Position numbers and translations under genes: made by a program
NCBI RefSeq assembly: GCF_014489635.1
Contig: NZ_CP060828.1
Location: forward strand, 6,284,001-6,348,000
Direction: 5' to 3'
From: Streptomyces roseirectus
Lineage (GTDB): Bacteria > Actinomycetota > Actinomycetes > Streptomycetales > Streptomycetaceae
DNA: 64,000 nucleotides
Shown: positions 37,770-47,577 of the stretch, in pieces
Position numbering within the stretch: position 1 is the first letter of the stretch
Layout: every line of letters begins with the position of its first letter
The notes under the pieces: generated by a model
The model's database searches: none
What the model was told of the DNA's origin: nothing
Seen by the model: the letters and a program-made list of their open reading frames with translations, nothing else

Positions 37770-37783
37770 CGCCCCCGGCGAAC
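37770..37783 (-). promoter_or_regulatory. ClgR operator upstream of clpP1
   Basis: On the minus strand the sequence reads GTTCGC-CGGGG-GCG, an exact match to the GTTCGC-N5-GCG motif reported for the Streptomyces activator ClgR, which controls clpP1clpP2, clpC and lon. It lies about 50-60 bases before the expected transcription start. Confidence 0.8.
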
Positions 37784-37821
37784 ACTGACCTTTGCGGGAT
37801 TCTCTGAACGGAGCGGCGCGT

Positions 37822-37827
37822 TAGGGT
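37822..37827 (+). promoter_or_regulatory. Possible clpP1 -10 box
   Basis: TAGGGT with no clear -35 hexamer at the right distance, as expected of an activator-dependent promoter. The predicted start is near 37834, with a leader of about 93 bases. Confidence 0.4.
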
Positions 37828-37926
37828 CCATTGATACGGGGCCGGAGATCTCGGCTGGACCGCCGAGGGCCCCCGCAGGGAAACGTGAGACGGCCCGGCG
37901 CCGTCGTAAGACGAGCAGGTGGATAC

Positions 37927-38547
37927 GTGACGAATCTGATGCCCTCCGCCGCCGGCGAGCCCTCCATCGGCGGTGGCCTCGGCGACCATGTCTACAACCG
38001 ACTGCTCAACGAGCGGATCATCTTCCTCGGCCAGCCGGTCGACGACGACATCGCGAACCGGATCACCGCGCAGTTGCTCCTCCTCGCGGCGGCTGACCCC
38101 GCCAAGGACATCAACCTCTACATCAACAGCCCCGGCGGCTCGATCACCGCGGGCATGGCGATCTACGACACCATGCAGTTCATCAAGAACGACGTGGTGA
38201 CGATCGCGATGGGCCTCGCCGCCTCCATGGGCCAGTTCCTGCTCAGCGCGGGCACCCCCGGCAAGCGGTTCGCGCTGCCGAACGCCGAGATCCTGATCCA
38301 CCAGCCCTCCGCCGGCCTCGCCGGCTCGGCCTCGGACATCAAGATCCACGCCGAGCGCCTGCTGCACACCAAGAAGCGCATGGCCGAGCTGACCTCCCTG
38401 CACACCGGCCAGACGGTCGAGCAGATCACCCGCGACTCGGACCGCGACCGCTGGTTCGACGCGCACGAGGCCAAGGAGTACGGCCTCATCGACGACGTCA
38501 TCGCCACGGCCGCCGGCATGCCGGGCGGCGGCGGCACCGGAGCGTAG
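37927..38547 (+). CDS. clpP1: ATP-dependent Clp protease proteolytic subunit 1
   Basis: 206 residues. The serine protease triad Ser100 (GLAASMG), His125 (ILIHQPS) and Asp174 (SDRDRW) is complete, and the handle region [16 protein letters not shown] is conserved. It forms the ClpP barrel, probably mixed with ClpP2, and works with ClpX or ClpC. GTG 37927 gives [12 protein letters not shown]; an ATG at 37939 is an alternative. In Streptomyces clpP1 and clpP2 are normally an operon; here their coding regions are 1035 bases apart. Confidence 0.96.
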   Translation: MTNLMPSAAGEPSIGGGLGDHVYNRLLNERIIFLGQPVDDDIANRITAQLLLLAAADPAKDINLYINSPGGSITAGMAIYDTMQFIKNDVVTIAMGLAASMGQFLLSAGTPGKRFALPNAEILIHQPSAGLAGSASDIKIHAERLLHTKKRMAELTSLHTGQTVEQITRDSDRDRWFDAHEAKEYGLIDDVIATAAGMPGGGGTGA

Positions 38548-38570
38548 CCCTCCGGGGGTCACCCAGGGTT

Positions 38571-39240
38571 TGGCCCGGCCCCGCAAGGGGCCGACCCGGA
38601 ACGCCGTCCCGGCGGGGCCGGCCTCGGAAGGGCCGGGAACCTCGGAGGGACACGAACCCGGCGGGGCCGGTCTCGAAGAAGGGGCCGATTGTCCCGAAGG
38701 GACGCGAACCCCGATGGGGCCGGTCCGGAAGGGCCGGGAACCCGGAGGGCCGCGAATCCCGGAGGGGCCAGCCCTGAAGGGGCCGGGAACCCCGAAGGGG
38801 TGCGAACCCGATGAGGCCGGTCTCGAAAGGGTCGGGGCCTCGGAGGGGCGCGGACCCGGCGGGGCCGGGCCCTCAAGGGGCCGGGAACCTGAAGGGGCCG
38901 TATCCGGAGGGGACTTGCTTCCCCGCCGGCCCGGTCCCGAGGGGTCACGACTCCGAGGGGACGTTCCGGAGGGGCCGAAACTCCGACGGGGCGGTCCGGA
39001 AGGGTCGTCGTCCGAGGAGGCCGGTCCGGAAGGGTCGTCGTCCGAGGAGGCCGGTCCGGAAGGGTCGTCGTCCGAGGAGGCCGGTCCGGAAGGGTCGTCG
39101 TCCGAGGGAGCCGGTCCGGAAGGGTCGTCGTCCGAGGAGGCCGGTCCGGAAGGGTCGTCGTCCGAGGGAGCCGGTCCGGAAGGGTCGTCGTCCGAGGGAG
39201 CCGGTCCGGAAGGGTCGTCGTCCGAGGGAGCCGGGCCGGA
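38571..39240. repeat. Degenerate 15-18 base tandem repeat tract
   Basis: Successive segments begin GGGGCCGG or GGGGCGCG and end CCGAA, CCGGA or CTGAA. Divergence is greatest at the left and least at the right, where the tract passes into the homogeneous 30-base array, consistent with recent expansion at that end. Confidence 0.8.
39001..39240. repeat. Eight tandem 30-base repeats
   Basis: Copies begin at 39001, 39031, 39061, 39091, 39121, 39151, 39181 and 39211. Each reads AGGGTCGTCGTCCGAGGAGG or ...GGGAG, then CCGGTCCGGA. Copies 1, 2, 3 and 5 have the AGGAGG form; 4, 6, 7 and 8 have AGGGAG. There are no spacers between copies. Confidence 0.97.
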
Positions 39241-39582
39241 CAGGGCCGGATCCCCGCAGGGCGGCCCGGACGGTTCGGGGTCCCTGGGAGGATGCCCTCG
39301 GCGGACGCGGAGTCCCGGCGAGGCCCCCGGTCCCGGCGGAGCCCTTGTGGTCTCTGGGAGGCCGGCAAGGCCCCGCGAGGGGCCGTGTGGCCAGCCGGAC
39401 CCCGTAGGCCCCATAGGAACCCCGGAGGACCCCGTGTCCGACGGCCCGCAGGATCCCGTCCCAGCCCTCCGGCCCAGGCCCGTACGCCCCGTACGCCCCA
39501 CGGTCCCGGCCCCCGAAGACGACGCCCGACGCACCCCCGCCCCACCAGCCACCGCCCAGCACAGCTTTCTCAGGAGAACACC

Positions 39583-40263
39583 GTGAACAGCTTCCCCGGC
39601 AGCGGACTGTACGACCGCGCGCAGGCCGAGTACACCGGCCCCAAGGCCGAGTCCCGCTACGTCATCCCGCGCTTCGTCGAGCGCACCTCGCAGGGCGTCC
39701 GTGAGTACGACCCGTACGCGAAGCTCTTCGAGGAGCGCGTCATCTTCCTCGGCGTGCAGATCGACGACGCCTCCGCGAACGACGTCATGGCGCAGCTCCT
39801 GTGCCTGGAGTCGATGGACCCGGACCGGGACATCTCGGTCTACATCAACAGCCCCGGCGGCTCCTTCACCGCGCTGACCGCGATCTACGACACGATGCAG
39901 TTCGTGAAGCCGGACATCCAGACGGTCTGCATGGGCCAGGCGGCCTCCGCCGCCGCGATCCTGCTCGCCGCCGGTACCCCCGGCAAGCGCATGGCCCTGC
40001 CGAACGCCCGCGTCCTGATCCACCAGCCCTACAGCGAGACCGGCCGCGGCCAGGTCTCCGACCTGGAGATCGCCGCCAACGAAATCCTCCGGATGCGCGG
40101 CCAGCTGGAGGACATGCTCGCCAAGCACTCCACCACGCCGATCGAGAAGATCCGCGAGGACATCGAGCGCGACAAGATCCTGACCGCCGAGGACGCCCTG
40201 TCCTACGGTCTGATCGACCAGATCATCTCCACCCGGAAGATGAACAACTCGTCCATCCGTTGA
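39583..40263 (+). CDS. clpP2: ATP-dependent Clp protease proteolytic subunit 2
   Basis: 226 residues, longer at the N-terminus than ClpP1. Catalytic Ser122 (GQAASAAA), His147 (VLIHQPY) and probably Asp197 (ERDKIL) are present, as is [16 protein letters not shown]. It is the second barrel subunit of the actinobacterial mixed ClpP1P2 protease. GTG 39583 follows CAGGAGA by 7 bases. The gene is normally co-transcribed with clpP1; the intervening repeat tract makes that uncertain here. clpX follows after 180 bases. Confidence 0.96.
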   Translation: MNSFPGSGLYDRAQAEYTGPKAESRYVIPRFVERTSQGVREYDPYAKLFEERVIFLGVQIDDASANDVMAQLLCLESMDPDRDISVYINSPGGSFTALTAIYDTMQFVKPDIQTVCMGQAASAAAILLAAGTPGKRMALPNARVLIHQPYSETGRGQVSDLEIAANEILRMRGQLEDMLAKHSTTPIEKIREDIERDKILTAEDALSYGLIDQIISTRKMNNSSIR

Positions 40264-40443
40264 CGGCCGGACGCATTCGTCCGGCGCCCCTTGGCACGGT
40301 TTGACCCGGTCCACGGCAAAGTGAACCGTGCCAAGGGGGGCCCGAACGGGGGGCCAGGCAAGGTACCGTCGACATAAGGCAGCACCAGGAGCCGCTGGAC
40401 TCGTAGCGTCCAGTCGTCTCCCATGGCGAAGGGGAAGCACACC

Positions 40444-41733
40444 GTGGCACGCATCGGTGACGGCGGCGATCTGCTCAAGTGCTCGTTCTGCGGCAAGAGC
40501 CAGAAGCAGGTCAAGAAGCTCATCGCAGGGCCTGGTGTGTACATCTGCGACGAGTGCATCGATCTCTGCAACGAGATCATCGAGGAGGAGCTCGCCGAGA
40601 CGAGCGAGGTGCGCTGGGAGGAACTGCCCAAGCCCCGCGAGATCTACGAGTTCCTGGAGGGCTACGTCGTCGGCCAGGAGGCCGCGAAGAAGGCCCTCTC
40701 GGTAGCGGTCTACAACCACTACAAGCGCGTCCAGGCCGGCGAGAACGGCGGCGGCCAGGGCCGCGAGGACGCCATCGAGCTGGCCAAGTCCAACATCCTC
40801 CTGCTCGGCCCCACCGGCTCGGGCAAGACGCTCCTCGCCCAGACCCTCGCGCGCATGCTGAACGTCCCGTTCGCCATCGCCGACGCGACGGCGCTCACCG
40901 AGGCCGGGTACGTCGGCGAGGACGTCGAGAACATCCTGCTGAAGCTGATCCAGGCGGCCGACTACGACGTCAAGAAGGCCGAGACCGGGATCATCTACAT
41001 CGACGAGATCGACAAGGTCGCCCGCAAGAGCGAGAACCCGTCGATCACGCGTGACGTGTCCGGTGAGGGCGTCCAGCAGGCCCTGCTGAAGATCCTGGAG
41101 GGCACCACCGCCTCCGTGCCCCCGCAGGGCGGACGCAAGCACCCGCACCAGGAGTTCATCCAGATCGACACGACGAACGTCCTGTTCATCGTGGGCGGCG
41201 CCTTCGCGGGCCTGGAGAAGATCATCGAGTCCCGGGCCGGCGCGAAGGGCATCGGCTTCGGCGCGACGATCCGCTCCAAGCGCGAGCTGCAGTCCAAGGA
41301 CCAGTTCGAGGAGGTCATGCCGGAAGACCTCGTCAAGTTCGGCATGATCCCCGAGTTCATCGGCCGCCTGCCCGTCATCACCTCGGTGCACAACCTCGAC
41401 CGCGAGGCCCTGCTCCAGATCCTCATCGAGCCGCGCAACGCGCTGGTGAAGCAGTACCAGCGCCTCTTCGAACTCGACGGCGTGGAGCTGGACTTCGAGC
41501 GCGAGGCGCTGGAGGCCATCGCCGACCAGGCGATCCTGCGCCAGACCGGCGCCCGCGGCCTGCGCGCCATCATGGAAGAGGTCCTGCAGGGCGTGATGTA
41601 CGAGGTCCCGTCCCGCAAGGACGTCGCCCGCGTCGTCATCACCGCCGACGTCGTCCTCTCCAACGTCAACCCGACGCTCATCCCGCGCGACTCGCGCGGC
41701 GGACGCGGGCCGGGGGAGCAGAAGTCCGCGTGA
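40444..41733 (+). CDS. clpX: Clp protease ATP-binding unfoldase ClpX
   Basis: 429 residues. The N-terminal zinc-binding domain has CSFC (13-16) and CDEC (35-38). The AAA+ core has Walker A GPTGSGKT (122-129), Walker B IIYIDEID (183-190), and the GAR-type sensor region [15 protein letters not shown] near 365. It unfolds tagged substrates and feeds them to ClpP. I chose GTG 40444 ([16 protein letters not shown]) with GAAGGGGA upstream; an ATG at 40423 adds seven residues and has no ribosome site. The clpP2-clpX gap of 180 bases may hold its own promoter. Confidence 0.96.
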   Translation: MARIGDGGDLLKCSFCGKSQKQVKKLIAGPGVYICDECIDLCNEIIEEELAETSEVRWEELPKPREIYEFLEGYVVGQEAAKKALSVAVYNHYKRVQAGENGGGQGREDAIELAKSNILLLGPTGSGKTLLAQTLARMLNVPFAIADATALTEAGYVGEDVENILLKLIQAADYDVKKAETGIIYIDEIDKVARKSENPSITRDVSGEGVQQALLKILEGTTASVPPQGGRKHPHQEFIQIDTTNVLFIVGGAFAGLEKIIESRAGAKGIGFGATIRSKRELQSKDQFEEVMPEDLVKFGMIPEFIGRLPVITSVHNLDREALLQILIEPRNALVKQYQRLFELDGVELDFEREALEAIADQAILRQTGARGLRAIMEEVLQGVMYEVPSRKDVARVVITADVVLSNVNPTLIPRDSRGGRGPGEQKSA

Positions 41734-41753
41734 GCGAACGCCAGTTGTGACGC

Positions 41754-41790
41754 CGAAGGGCCCCCGGAATCCACGTCCGGGGGCCCTTCG
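41754..41790. terminator. Bidirectional terminator after clpX
   Basis: A 15-bp perfect stem, CGAAGGGCCCCCGGA, with loop ATCCACG. It lies between clpX and the convergent membrane protein gene. Confidence 0.9.
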
Positions 41791-41805
41791 TCATCACCGC
41801 ACGCC

Positions 41806-42864
41806 TCACACCTTGACGCGGACTTCCTTGCGCAGCTTGTTCGTCAGGTCGACCGCCGTCGCCTTGTCGGTGCTCTTCGTGTTGTCGCCGGGGGAGACCA
41901 TCGCGACCGTGCTGTAGTCCGCCCAGACGCAGAACCAGTCCGTGGAGACCTTCTTCGTCAGGGCGTTGACGCTCGACGCCGCCTGGCACTTGGCCACGGC
42001 CCCGTCGATGTCGACCTCCTCCGGCTGCCCCTCAAGCGTCGTCTTCGACGCCGTGGCGGACGAGGTGCCGCCCGACTCGGCCTTCTTGTTGTTCGCCTCG
42101 ATCTGCGCCGAGATCGCCACGAAGTACTTGTCGAGCGTCGTCTTCGGGTCGGCTATCTCGCCGTAACCGCCGAGCAGCGTCACGCCCCGCGCGGTCAGCA
42201 GCTCACTCTGCGGCGGGAGGTCGGCCGGGTCGGGGTTCTGCGGGTCGTAGTCCCCGAAGTCCGCCGTCGACCACTGCCCGACGACGGCCTTGCCGTTCTT
42301 GACGCCGCTGGTCTGGAGGTATTTGACGGTGTCCCCGTCCGACGTCTCGCCGCCCTTGCCGACCCGCTTGTACTCGCCGACGACCGTCTGCGGGGTGTCC
42401 AGCCGGTGCGCCCCGTCGTCCGCCAGCCCGCTCCCACCGCTCCCGCTGGTCACGACGTACGCGCCCACGGCGACCGCCACGACGACGGCGGCGACCCCGA
42501 CGATCAGTCCCGCGCGCTTCTTCTTGGGCGCCGGGGCGGGCGGCGGCTGCATCGGGGGAGTCCCGTAGGGGGCCTGCCCGTAAGGGGGTTGCTGCCCGTA
42601 GGGGGCCTGACCGTACGGCGCCTGCGGGGCCTGGACGCTGCCCATCGGCTGCGTCGGCTGGTTGTACGGGTTGGCCTGCGGCGGGAAACCCTGCGGCGCG
42701 CCCTGGGGGGACGGCTGGGGGGACTGCTGGGGGTACCCGTAGCCGGGCTGCGGCGCCTGCGGCGCCTGGCCGTACGGACCCGGCTGCCCGTAGGGGCCCG
42801 GCGAGCCGTACGGACCGGGCTGCTGCGGCTGACCGCCGTACGGTCCCGGCTGGTTGTTGCTCAT
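41806..42864 (-). CDS. Membrane-anchored protein with PYGQ-rich cytosolic tail
   Basis: 352 residues. Residues 1-110 are a low-complexity Pro/Gly/Tyr/Gln region with repeated PGPYG and APYGQ units. KKKR (114-117) precedes one membrane segment (about 118-138). The external domain of about 210 residues has a Cys pair. This N-terminal style is common in actinobacterial membrane proteins, including kinase targets. ATG 42864 is chosen because GGAGGGG is well placed; an in-frame start nine codons upstream lacks support. Divergent from valS. Function unknown. Confidence 0.82.
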   Translation of the reverse strand: MSNNQPGPYGGQPQQPGPYGSPGPYGQPGPYGQAPQAPQPGYGYPQQSPQPSPQGAPQGFPPQANPYNQPTQPMGSVQAPQAPYGQAPYGQQPPYGQAPYGTPPMQPPPAPAPKKKRAGLIVGVAAVVVAVAVGAYVVTSGSGGSGLADDGAHRLDTPQTVVGEYKRVGKGGETSDGDTVKYLQTSGVKNGKAVVGQWSTADFGDYDPQNPDPADLPPQSELLTARGVTLLGGYGEIADPKTTLDKYFVAISAQIEANNKKAESGGTSSATASKTTLEGQPEEVDIDGAVAKCQAASSVNALTKKVSTDWFCVWADYSTVAMVSPGDNTKSTDKATAVDLTNKLRKEVRVKV

Positions 42865-42989
42865 CCCTGGGTTCCCCTCCAGATGTCTCACGTGTTCCTG
42901 ACATCCTGGCCGAGCCGCGGCCCGCCCACGGCATCGGGGTCCCGGCCGTTACAGAACAATCGCGTTTCTGGACCGCCCGGTGACACCCC

Positions 42990-42995
42990 TAAACT
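42990..42995 (+). promoter_or_regulatory. Probable -10 box of a leaderless valS transcript
   Basis: TAAACT ends 6 bases before the valS GTG, so transcription should begin at or within a base or two of the start codon. No ribosome-binding sequence is present upstream. No T-box-like leader fits in the available space. Confidence 0.45.
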
Positions 42996-43001
42996 GGGCC
43001 C

Positions 43002-45623
43002 GTGACCGAGAACGCTCAGCAGCACCCAGCGCCCACCACCGACCTGCCGACCCAGTACGCGCCGGCCGAGGTAGAGGGGCCGCTGTACGAGCGCTGGGTG
43101 GAGCGGGGCTACTTCGAGGCACACGCGGACAGCGACAAGCCGCCGTACACGATCGTCATCCCCCCGCCGAACGTCACCGGCTCCCTGCACCTGGGCCACG
43201 CCTTCCAGCACACGCTGATGGACGCCCTGGCCCGCCGCAAGCGCATGCAGGGCTTCGAGTCCCTGTGGCTGCCCGGCATGGACCACGCCGGCATCGCCAC
43301 TCAGAACAAGGTCGAGCAGCAGCTCGCCGAGGAGGGCAAGTCCCGCCACGACCTGGGCCGCGAGGAGTTCACCGCGCGCGTGTGGCAGTGGAAGGACGAG
43401 TACGGCGGCAAGATCCTCGGCCAGATGCGCCGCCTCGGCGACGGCGTCGACTGGTCCCGCGAACGCTTCACCATGGACGAGGGCCTGTCCAAGGCCGTCC
43501 AGACCATCTTCAAGCGCCTCTACGACGACGAGCTGATCTACCGCGCCGAGCGCATCATCAACTGGTGCCCGCGCTGCCTCACGGCGATCTCCGACATCGA
43601 GGTCGAGTACCAGGAGGACGCCGGCGAGCTGGTCTCCATCCGGTACGGCGAGGGCGAGGACAGCCTCGTCGTCGCCACGACCCGCGCCGAGACGATGCTC
43701 GGCGACACGGCCGTCGCCGTCCACCCCGACGACGAGCGGTACCAGCACCTCGTCGGCAAGCGGATCAAGCTGCCCCTGACCGACCGCACGATCCCGGTCG
43801 TCGCGGACGCGCACGTCGACCCCGAGTTCGGCACCGGCGCCGTCAAGGTGACCCCGGCGCACGACCCGAACGACTTCGAGATCGGCCGCCGGCACGACCT
43901 GCCGAACATGACGATCATGGACGAGCACGGGATCATCACCGTCCACGGTCCTTTCCTCGGCCTCGACCGCTTCGAGGCGCGCTCGGCGGTCGTCGGCGCG
44001 CTCAAGGAGCAGGGGCGGATCGTCGCCGAGAAGCGGCCGTACATGCACTCCGTGGGCCACTGCTCGCGCTGCAGGACGACCGTCGAGCCCCGGCTGTCCA
44101 TGCAGTGGTGGGTCAAGGTCGCGCCGCTCGCGAAGGCCGCCGGGGACGCCGTCCGGGACGGGCGCGTCGCGATCCACCCCGAGGACATGTCGAAGCGGTA
44201 CTTCGACTGGGTCGACAACATGCACGACTGGTGCATCTCGCGCCAGCTGTGGTGGGGCCACCGCATCCCGATCTGGTACGGCCCTGACGGCGAGGTCGTC
44301 TGCGTCGGCCCCGACGAGGAGCCGCCCACCGGCGAGGGCTGGACGCAGGACTCCGACGTCCTCGACACCTGGTTCTCCTCCGGCCTGTGGCCCTTCTCCA
44401 CGCTCGGCTGGCCCGAGAAGACGCCCGACCTGGAGAAGTTCTACTCGACGGACGTCCTGCTCACCGGCCACGACATCATCTTCTTCTGGGTCGCCCGGAT
44501 GATGATGTTCGGCCTGTACGCGATGGACGGCGAGGTCCCCTTCAAGACCATCGCGCTGACCGGTCTCGTCCGCGACGAGTTCGGCAAGAAGATGTCCAAG
44601 TCGAACCCCAACGCCGTCGACCCCCTGGTCTGGATGGACAAGTACGGCTCCGACGCCGTCCGCTTCACCCTCGCCAAGGGCGCCAACCCCGGCGCGGACG
44701 TGCCCATCGGCGAGGACTGGGTCCAGGCGTCCCGCAACTTCACCAACAAGGTGTGGAACGCGACGCGGTTCGCCCTCATGAACGGCGCGACCGTCGAGGG
44801 CGACCTCCCGCCGGTCGAGCAACTGTCGGCGACCGACCGCTGGATCCTCTCCCGTCTCAACAAGACGGTCGCCGAAGTCGACGCCTTCTACGACGACTTC
44901 CAGTTCGCCAAGCTCAGCGAGTCCCTGTACCACTTCGCGTGGGACGAGGTCTTCGACTGGTACGTCGAACTCTCCAAGCCCACCTTCTTCGCGGGCGGCG
45001 AGCAGGCGAAGGTCTCGGCCCGCGTCCTGGGCGAGGTCCTGGACGTCATGCTGCGCATCCTGCACCCGGTGATCCCGTTCGTCACGGACACCCTGTGGAC
45101 GACGCTGACCGGCGGCGAAACCCTGGTCACGGCCGCCTGGCCGGCCGACTCGGGCTTCCGCGACGACGCCGCCGAGCAGGAGATCGCCCTCGTCCAGCAG
45201 GTCGTCACCGAGGTCCGCCGCTTCCGCAAGGACCAGGGCCTCAAGGACGGCCAGAAGGTCCCGGCCCGCCTCGACCTCACCGGCACGCCTCTGTCGGCCC
45301 ACGAGCCCGCCATCCGCCAACTCCTCCGTCTCCAGCCGGAGACCGAAGAGTTCGCGGCCACGGCGACCCTCCCCGTGGCCGGCGCCACGGTCGCCCTCGA
45401 CCTCTCCGGCACGATCGACGTCGAGGCGGAGCGCAAGCGCCTGACCAAGGATCTGGGGGCGGCCGAGAAGGAGAAGGCCGAGGCCGAGAAGAAGCTCGGC
45501 AACGAGGCGTTCGTGGGCAAGGCCCCGGAGCAGGTCGTCGAGAAGATCAAGGCCCGCCTGACCAAGGCGGACGCGGACATCGCGCGGATCACGGCCCAGC
45601 TGGAGAACCTGCCGAAGGCGTGA
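43002..45623 (+). CDS. valS: Valyl-tRNA synthetase
   Basis: 873 residues, class I. ATP-binding motifs HLGH (63-66, in [15 protein letters not shown]) and KMSKS (about 530-534) are intact. The editing domain (about 190-340) and anticodon-binding helices follow. The C-terminus is the ValS-type coiled coil (about 806-870, [20 protein letters not shown]). It charges tRNA-Val and edits Thr. Likely leaderless. A strong terminator follows 5 bases after the stop. Confidence 0.97.
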   Translation: MTENAQQHPAPTTDLPTQYAPAEVEGPLYERWVERGYFEAHADSDKPPYTIVIPPPNVTGSLHLGHAFQHTLMDALARRKRMQGFESLWLPGMDHAGIATQNKVEQQLAEEGKSRHDLGREEFTARVWQWKDEYGGKILGQMRRLGDGVDWSRERFTMDEGLSKAVQTIFKRLYDDELIYRAERIINWCPRCLTAISDIEVEYQEDAGELVSIRYGEGEDSLVVATTRAETMLGDTAVAVHPDDERYQHLVGKRIKLPLTDRTIPVVADAHVDPEFGTGAVKVTPAHDPNDFEIGRRHDLPNMTIMDEHGIITVHGPFLGLDRFEARSAVVGALKEQGRIVAEKRPYMHSVGHCSRCRTTVEPRLSMQWWVKVAPLAKAAGDAVRDGRVAIHPEDMSKRYFDWVDNMHDWCISRQLWWGHRIPIWYGPDGEVVCVGPDEEPPTGEGWTQDSDVLDTWFSSGLWPFSTLGWPEKTPDLEKFYSTDVLLTGHDIIFFWVARMMMFGLYAMDGEVPFKTIALTGLVRDEFGKKMSKSNPNAVDPLVWMDKYGSDAVRFTLAKGANPGADVPIGEDWVQASRNFTNKVWNATRFALMNGATVEGDLPPVEQLSATDRWILSRLNKTVAEVDAFYDDFQFAKLSESLYHFAWDEVFDWYVELSKPTFFAGGEQAKVSARVLGEVLDVMLRILHPVIPFVTDTLWTTLTGGETLVTAAWPADSGFRDDAAEQEIALVQQVVTEVRRFRKDQGLKDGQKVPARLDLTGTPLSAHEPAIRQLLRLQPETEEFAATATLPVAGATVALDLSGTIDVEAERKRLTKDLGAAEKEKAEAEKKLGNEAFVGKAPEQVVEKIKARLTKADADIARITAQLENLPKA

Positions 45624-45628
45624 ACGAC

Positions 45629-45665
45629 CGAGGGCCCCGGTGCTGCGGAAGCACCGGGGCCCTCG
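45629..45665. terminator. Terminator after valS
   Basis: A 15-bp perfect stem, CGAGGGCCCCGGTGC, with loop TGCGGAA. It sits between valS and the convergent small secreted protein gene. Confidence 0.9.
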
Positions 45666-45679
45666 TCGTGCGCGGACGG

Positions 45680-45931
45680 TCAGCGCATCATGTCGTCCAG
45701 GTCGTACGGGGACACCCACCAGCCGTTGCGGCAGATGCGGCCCTCGGGGTCGTGGTCGCCCTCCCGGTACTCGCCGGAGCCCGTCTTCTCGCCGTTGGGA
45801 CCGGTGAAGTACGACGTGTAGTAGTAGCGGCAGCCCGCGGCGGCGGAGGCGGAGGCCAGGGGAGCGACCGCCACGGTGAGGGTCGTGGCGGCGAAGGACG
45901 CGGCCAGCAGCGCGGGGACGAATCTGCGCAT
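45680..45931 (-). CDS. Small secreted protein with Cys pair
   Basis: 83 residues. A signal peptide covers about 1-31 (LLAASFAATTLTVAVAPLAS, ending AAA). The mature part, about 50 residues, begins GCRYYYTSYFTGPNGEKTG and contains Cys33 and one more Cys near 67, probably a disulfide, and is rich in Tyr and Trp. AAAGGA precedes the ATG. It converges on valS and is divergent from folC across 156 bases. I do not recognise the family. Confidence 0.75.
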   Translation of the reverse strand: MRRFVPALLAASFAATTLTVAVAPLASASAAAGCRYYYTSYFTGPNGEKTGSGEYREGDHDPEGRICRNGWWVSPYDLDDMMR

Positions 45932-46074
45932 GACTGTTCCTTTCTCGAAAAAGGGAACGAACGGGACTGCCGGTGAGCATGGCGGACCGCGTCCCCGCCA
46001 CGCCCGGGGACGCGCCCGGCGTTCACCGCACTGGGCGATACGCCCCGGACCCACCCGTTGTCGGACCCCGTCCG

Positions 46075-46080
46075 TAGACT
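46075..46080 (+). promoter_or_regulatory. Probable -10 box of a leaderless folC transcript
   Basis: TAGACT ends 7 bases before the folC GTG and no ribosome site is present, so the mRNA probably begins at or near the start codon. Confidence 0.4.
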
Positions 46081-46087
46081 GGACCGC

Positions 46088-47575
46088 GTGACAGACAGCG
46101 ACCCGTTCGACGAGATCATCGCCGCCGAGACCGACCGTGACCCCGACCTCGCGGTCATCGAGGCGGGGAGCCGCACACTCCGCACCCAAGGCGCGGGCCA
46201 GGCCCAGGCCGACGTCCCGGCACGCCCCGCGGACCCCGAGGTCGAGAAGGCTCTGCGCGAGGTCGAGACGGAGCTGGCCACGCGCTGGGGCGAGACGAAG
46301 CTGGAGCCGTCGGTCAAGAGGATCGCCGCGCTGATGGACGTCCTGGGGGAGCCCCAGAACGCGTACCCGTCGATCCACGTCACGGGCACGAACGGCAAGA
46401 CGTCCACGGCCCGCATGATCGAGTCGCTGCTCGGCGCGTTCGAACTGCGCACCGGCCGCTACACGTCCCCCCACGTCCAGTCGATCACCGAACGCATCAG
46501 CCTGGACGGCGCCCCCCTCTCGGCGGAGCGCTTCGTCGAGACGTACCAGGACATCAAGCCGTACGTCGAGATGGTCGACGCCCAGCAGGAGTTCCGCCTC
46601 TCCTTCTTCGAGATCCTGACGGCCATGGCGTACGCGGCGTTCGCGGACGCCCCGGTGGACGTCGCGGTCGTCGAGGTCGGCATGGGCGGCACCTGGGACG
46701 CGACGAACGTGATCGACGCGGACGTCGCCGTGATCACCCCCATCTCCCTGGACCACACGGACCGCCTGGGCTCCACCCCCGCCGAGATCGCCGGCGAGAA
46801 GGGCGGCGTCATCAAGGCGGACGCGACGGTGATCCTGGCCCAGCAGCCGGTGGACGCCGCGCAGGTCCTGCTGAAGCGCGCGGTCGAGGTCGACGCGACG
46901 GTCGCGCGCGAGGGCCTGGAGTTCGGGGTCGTCGAGCGGCAGGTCGCCGTCGGCGGCCAGCTGATGACCCTGCGGGGCCTGGGCGGCGAGTACCCCGAGG
47001 TCTTCCTCCCGCTGCACGGCGCCCACCAGGCGCACAACGCGGCCGTGGCCCTCGCCGCCGTCGAGGCGTTCTTCGGCGTCGGCGCCGCCCGCGCGGAACC
47101 CCTCGACCTCGACGTCGTCCGCAAGGCGTTCGCGGCCGTCACCTCGCCGGGCCGCCTGGAGGTCGTCCGCCGCTCGCCGACGGTCGTCCTGGACGCCGCG
47201 CACAACCCGGCGGGCGCGCGCGTGACGGCCGACGCGATCAGTGAGGTGTTCGACTTCAGCCGGCTCATCGGCGTCGTCGGCGCGAGCGGCGACAAGGACG
47301 TCCGGGGGCTCCTGGAGGCGTTCGAGCCGATCTTCGCGGAGATTGTCGTCACGCAGAACTCGACGGCGCGCGCGATGGACGCGGACGAGCTGGCGGCGAT
47401 CGCCGTCGAGGTCTTCGGCGAGGACCGCGTCCAGGTCGAACCCCGCCTCCCCGACGCCCTGGAGGCCGCGATCACGCTGGCCGAGGAGGACGGCGAGTTC
47501 TCCGGCGGCGGCGTGCTGGTCACCGGTTCCGTCATCACCGTGGGCGAGGCCCGCGTGCTGCTGGGAGGTCGCTGA
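46088..47575 (+). CDS. folC: Folylpolyglutamate/dihydrofolate synthase
   Basis: 495 residues, including an N-terminal extension of about 50 acidic residues before the Mur-ligase-like fold. P-loop TGTNGKTS is at 99-106. GRYTSPHVQSITERI and the C-terminal DAAHNPAGA are family signatures. The enzyme adds glutamate to folates. GTG 46088 is used because it directly follows a -10-like element. Its stop is two bases from the next ATG, so folC and the DUF4233 gene are co-translated. Confidence 0.94.
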   Translation: MTDSDPFDEIIAAETDRDPDLAVIEAGSRTLRTQGAGQAQADVPARPADPEVEKALREVETELATRWGETKLEPSVKRIAALMDVLGEPQNAYPSIHVTGTNGKTSTARMIESLLGAFELRTGRYTSPHVQSITERISLDGAPLSAERFVETYQDIKPYVEMVDAQQEFRLSFFEILTAMAYAAFADAPVDVAVVEVGMGGTWDATNVIDADVAVITPISLDHTDRLGSTPAEIAGEKGGVIKADATVILAQQPVDAAQVLLKRAVEVDATVAREGLEFGVVERQVAVGGQLMTLRGLGGEYPEVFLPLHGAHQAHNAAVALAAVEAFFGVGAARAEPLDLDVVRKAFAAVTSPGRLEVVRRSPTVVLDAAHNPAGARVTADAISEVFDFSRLIGVVGASGDKDVRGLLEAFEPIFAEIVVTQNSTARAMDADELAAIAVEVFGEDRVQVEPRLPDALEAAITLAEEDGEFSGGGVLVTGSVITVGEARVLLGGR

Positions 47576-47577
47576 GG

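Larger units (their letters stand above)
38548..39582. other. 1035-base repeat-filled spacer between clpP1 and clpP2
   Basis: From about 38571 to 39240 the DNA is built from degenerate units of 15-18 bases of the form GGGGCCGG...CCGAA, ending in eight near-perfect 30-base copies. Frames on both strands stay open, but only because the unit length is a multiple of three and lacks stops. The predicted proteins are low-complexity Gly/Pro/Glu/Arg and no ribosome site supports any start. 39241-39540 is GC-rich and less regular. The clpP2 ribosome site follows at about 39572. Confidence 0.8.

Noticed and set aside
39001..39240. Possible CRISPR array
   Set aside because: The 30-base copies are directly joined with no spacers and there are no cas genes.
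38570..39586. 338-residue open frame spanning the clpP1-clpP2 spacer (Gly/Pro/Glu/Ser repeats)
   Set aside because: All frames are open because the repeat unit is a multiple of three without stops. There is no ribosome site, the residues are low-complexity, and the frame runs into clpP2.
36865..41391. 1508-residue minus-strand open frame across clpP1, clpP2 and clpX
   Set aside because: It is antisense to three certain genes and arises from high third-position GC; no domain is recognisable.
42865..43001. T-box leader for valS
   Set aside because: The space between the divergent genes is 137 bases, no specifier hairpin or T-box sequence is visible, and a -10 box sits next to the start codon.
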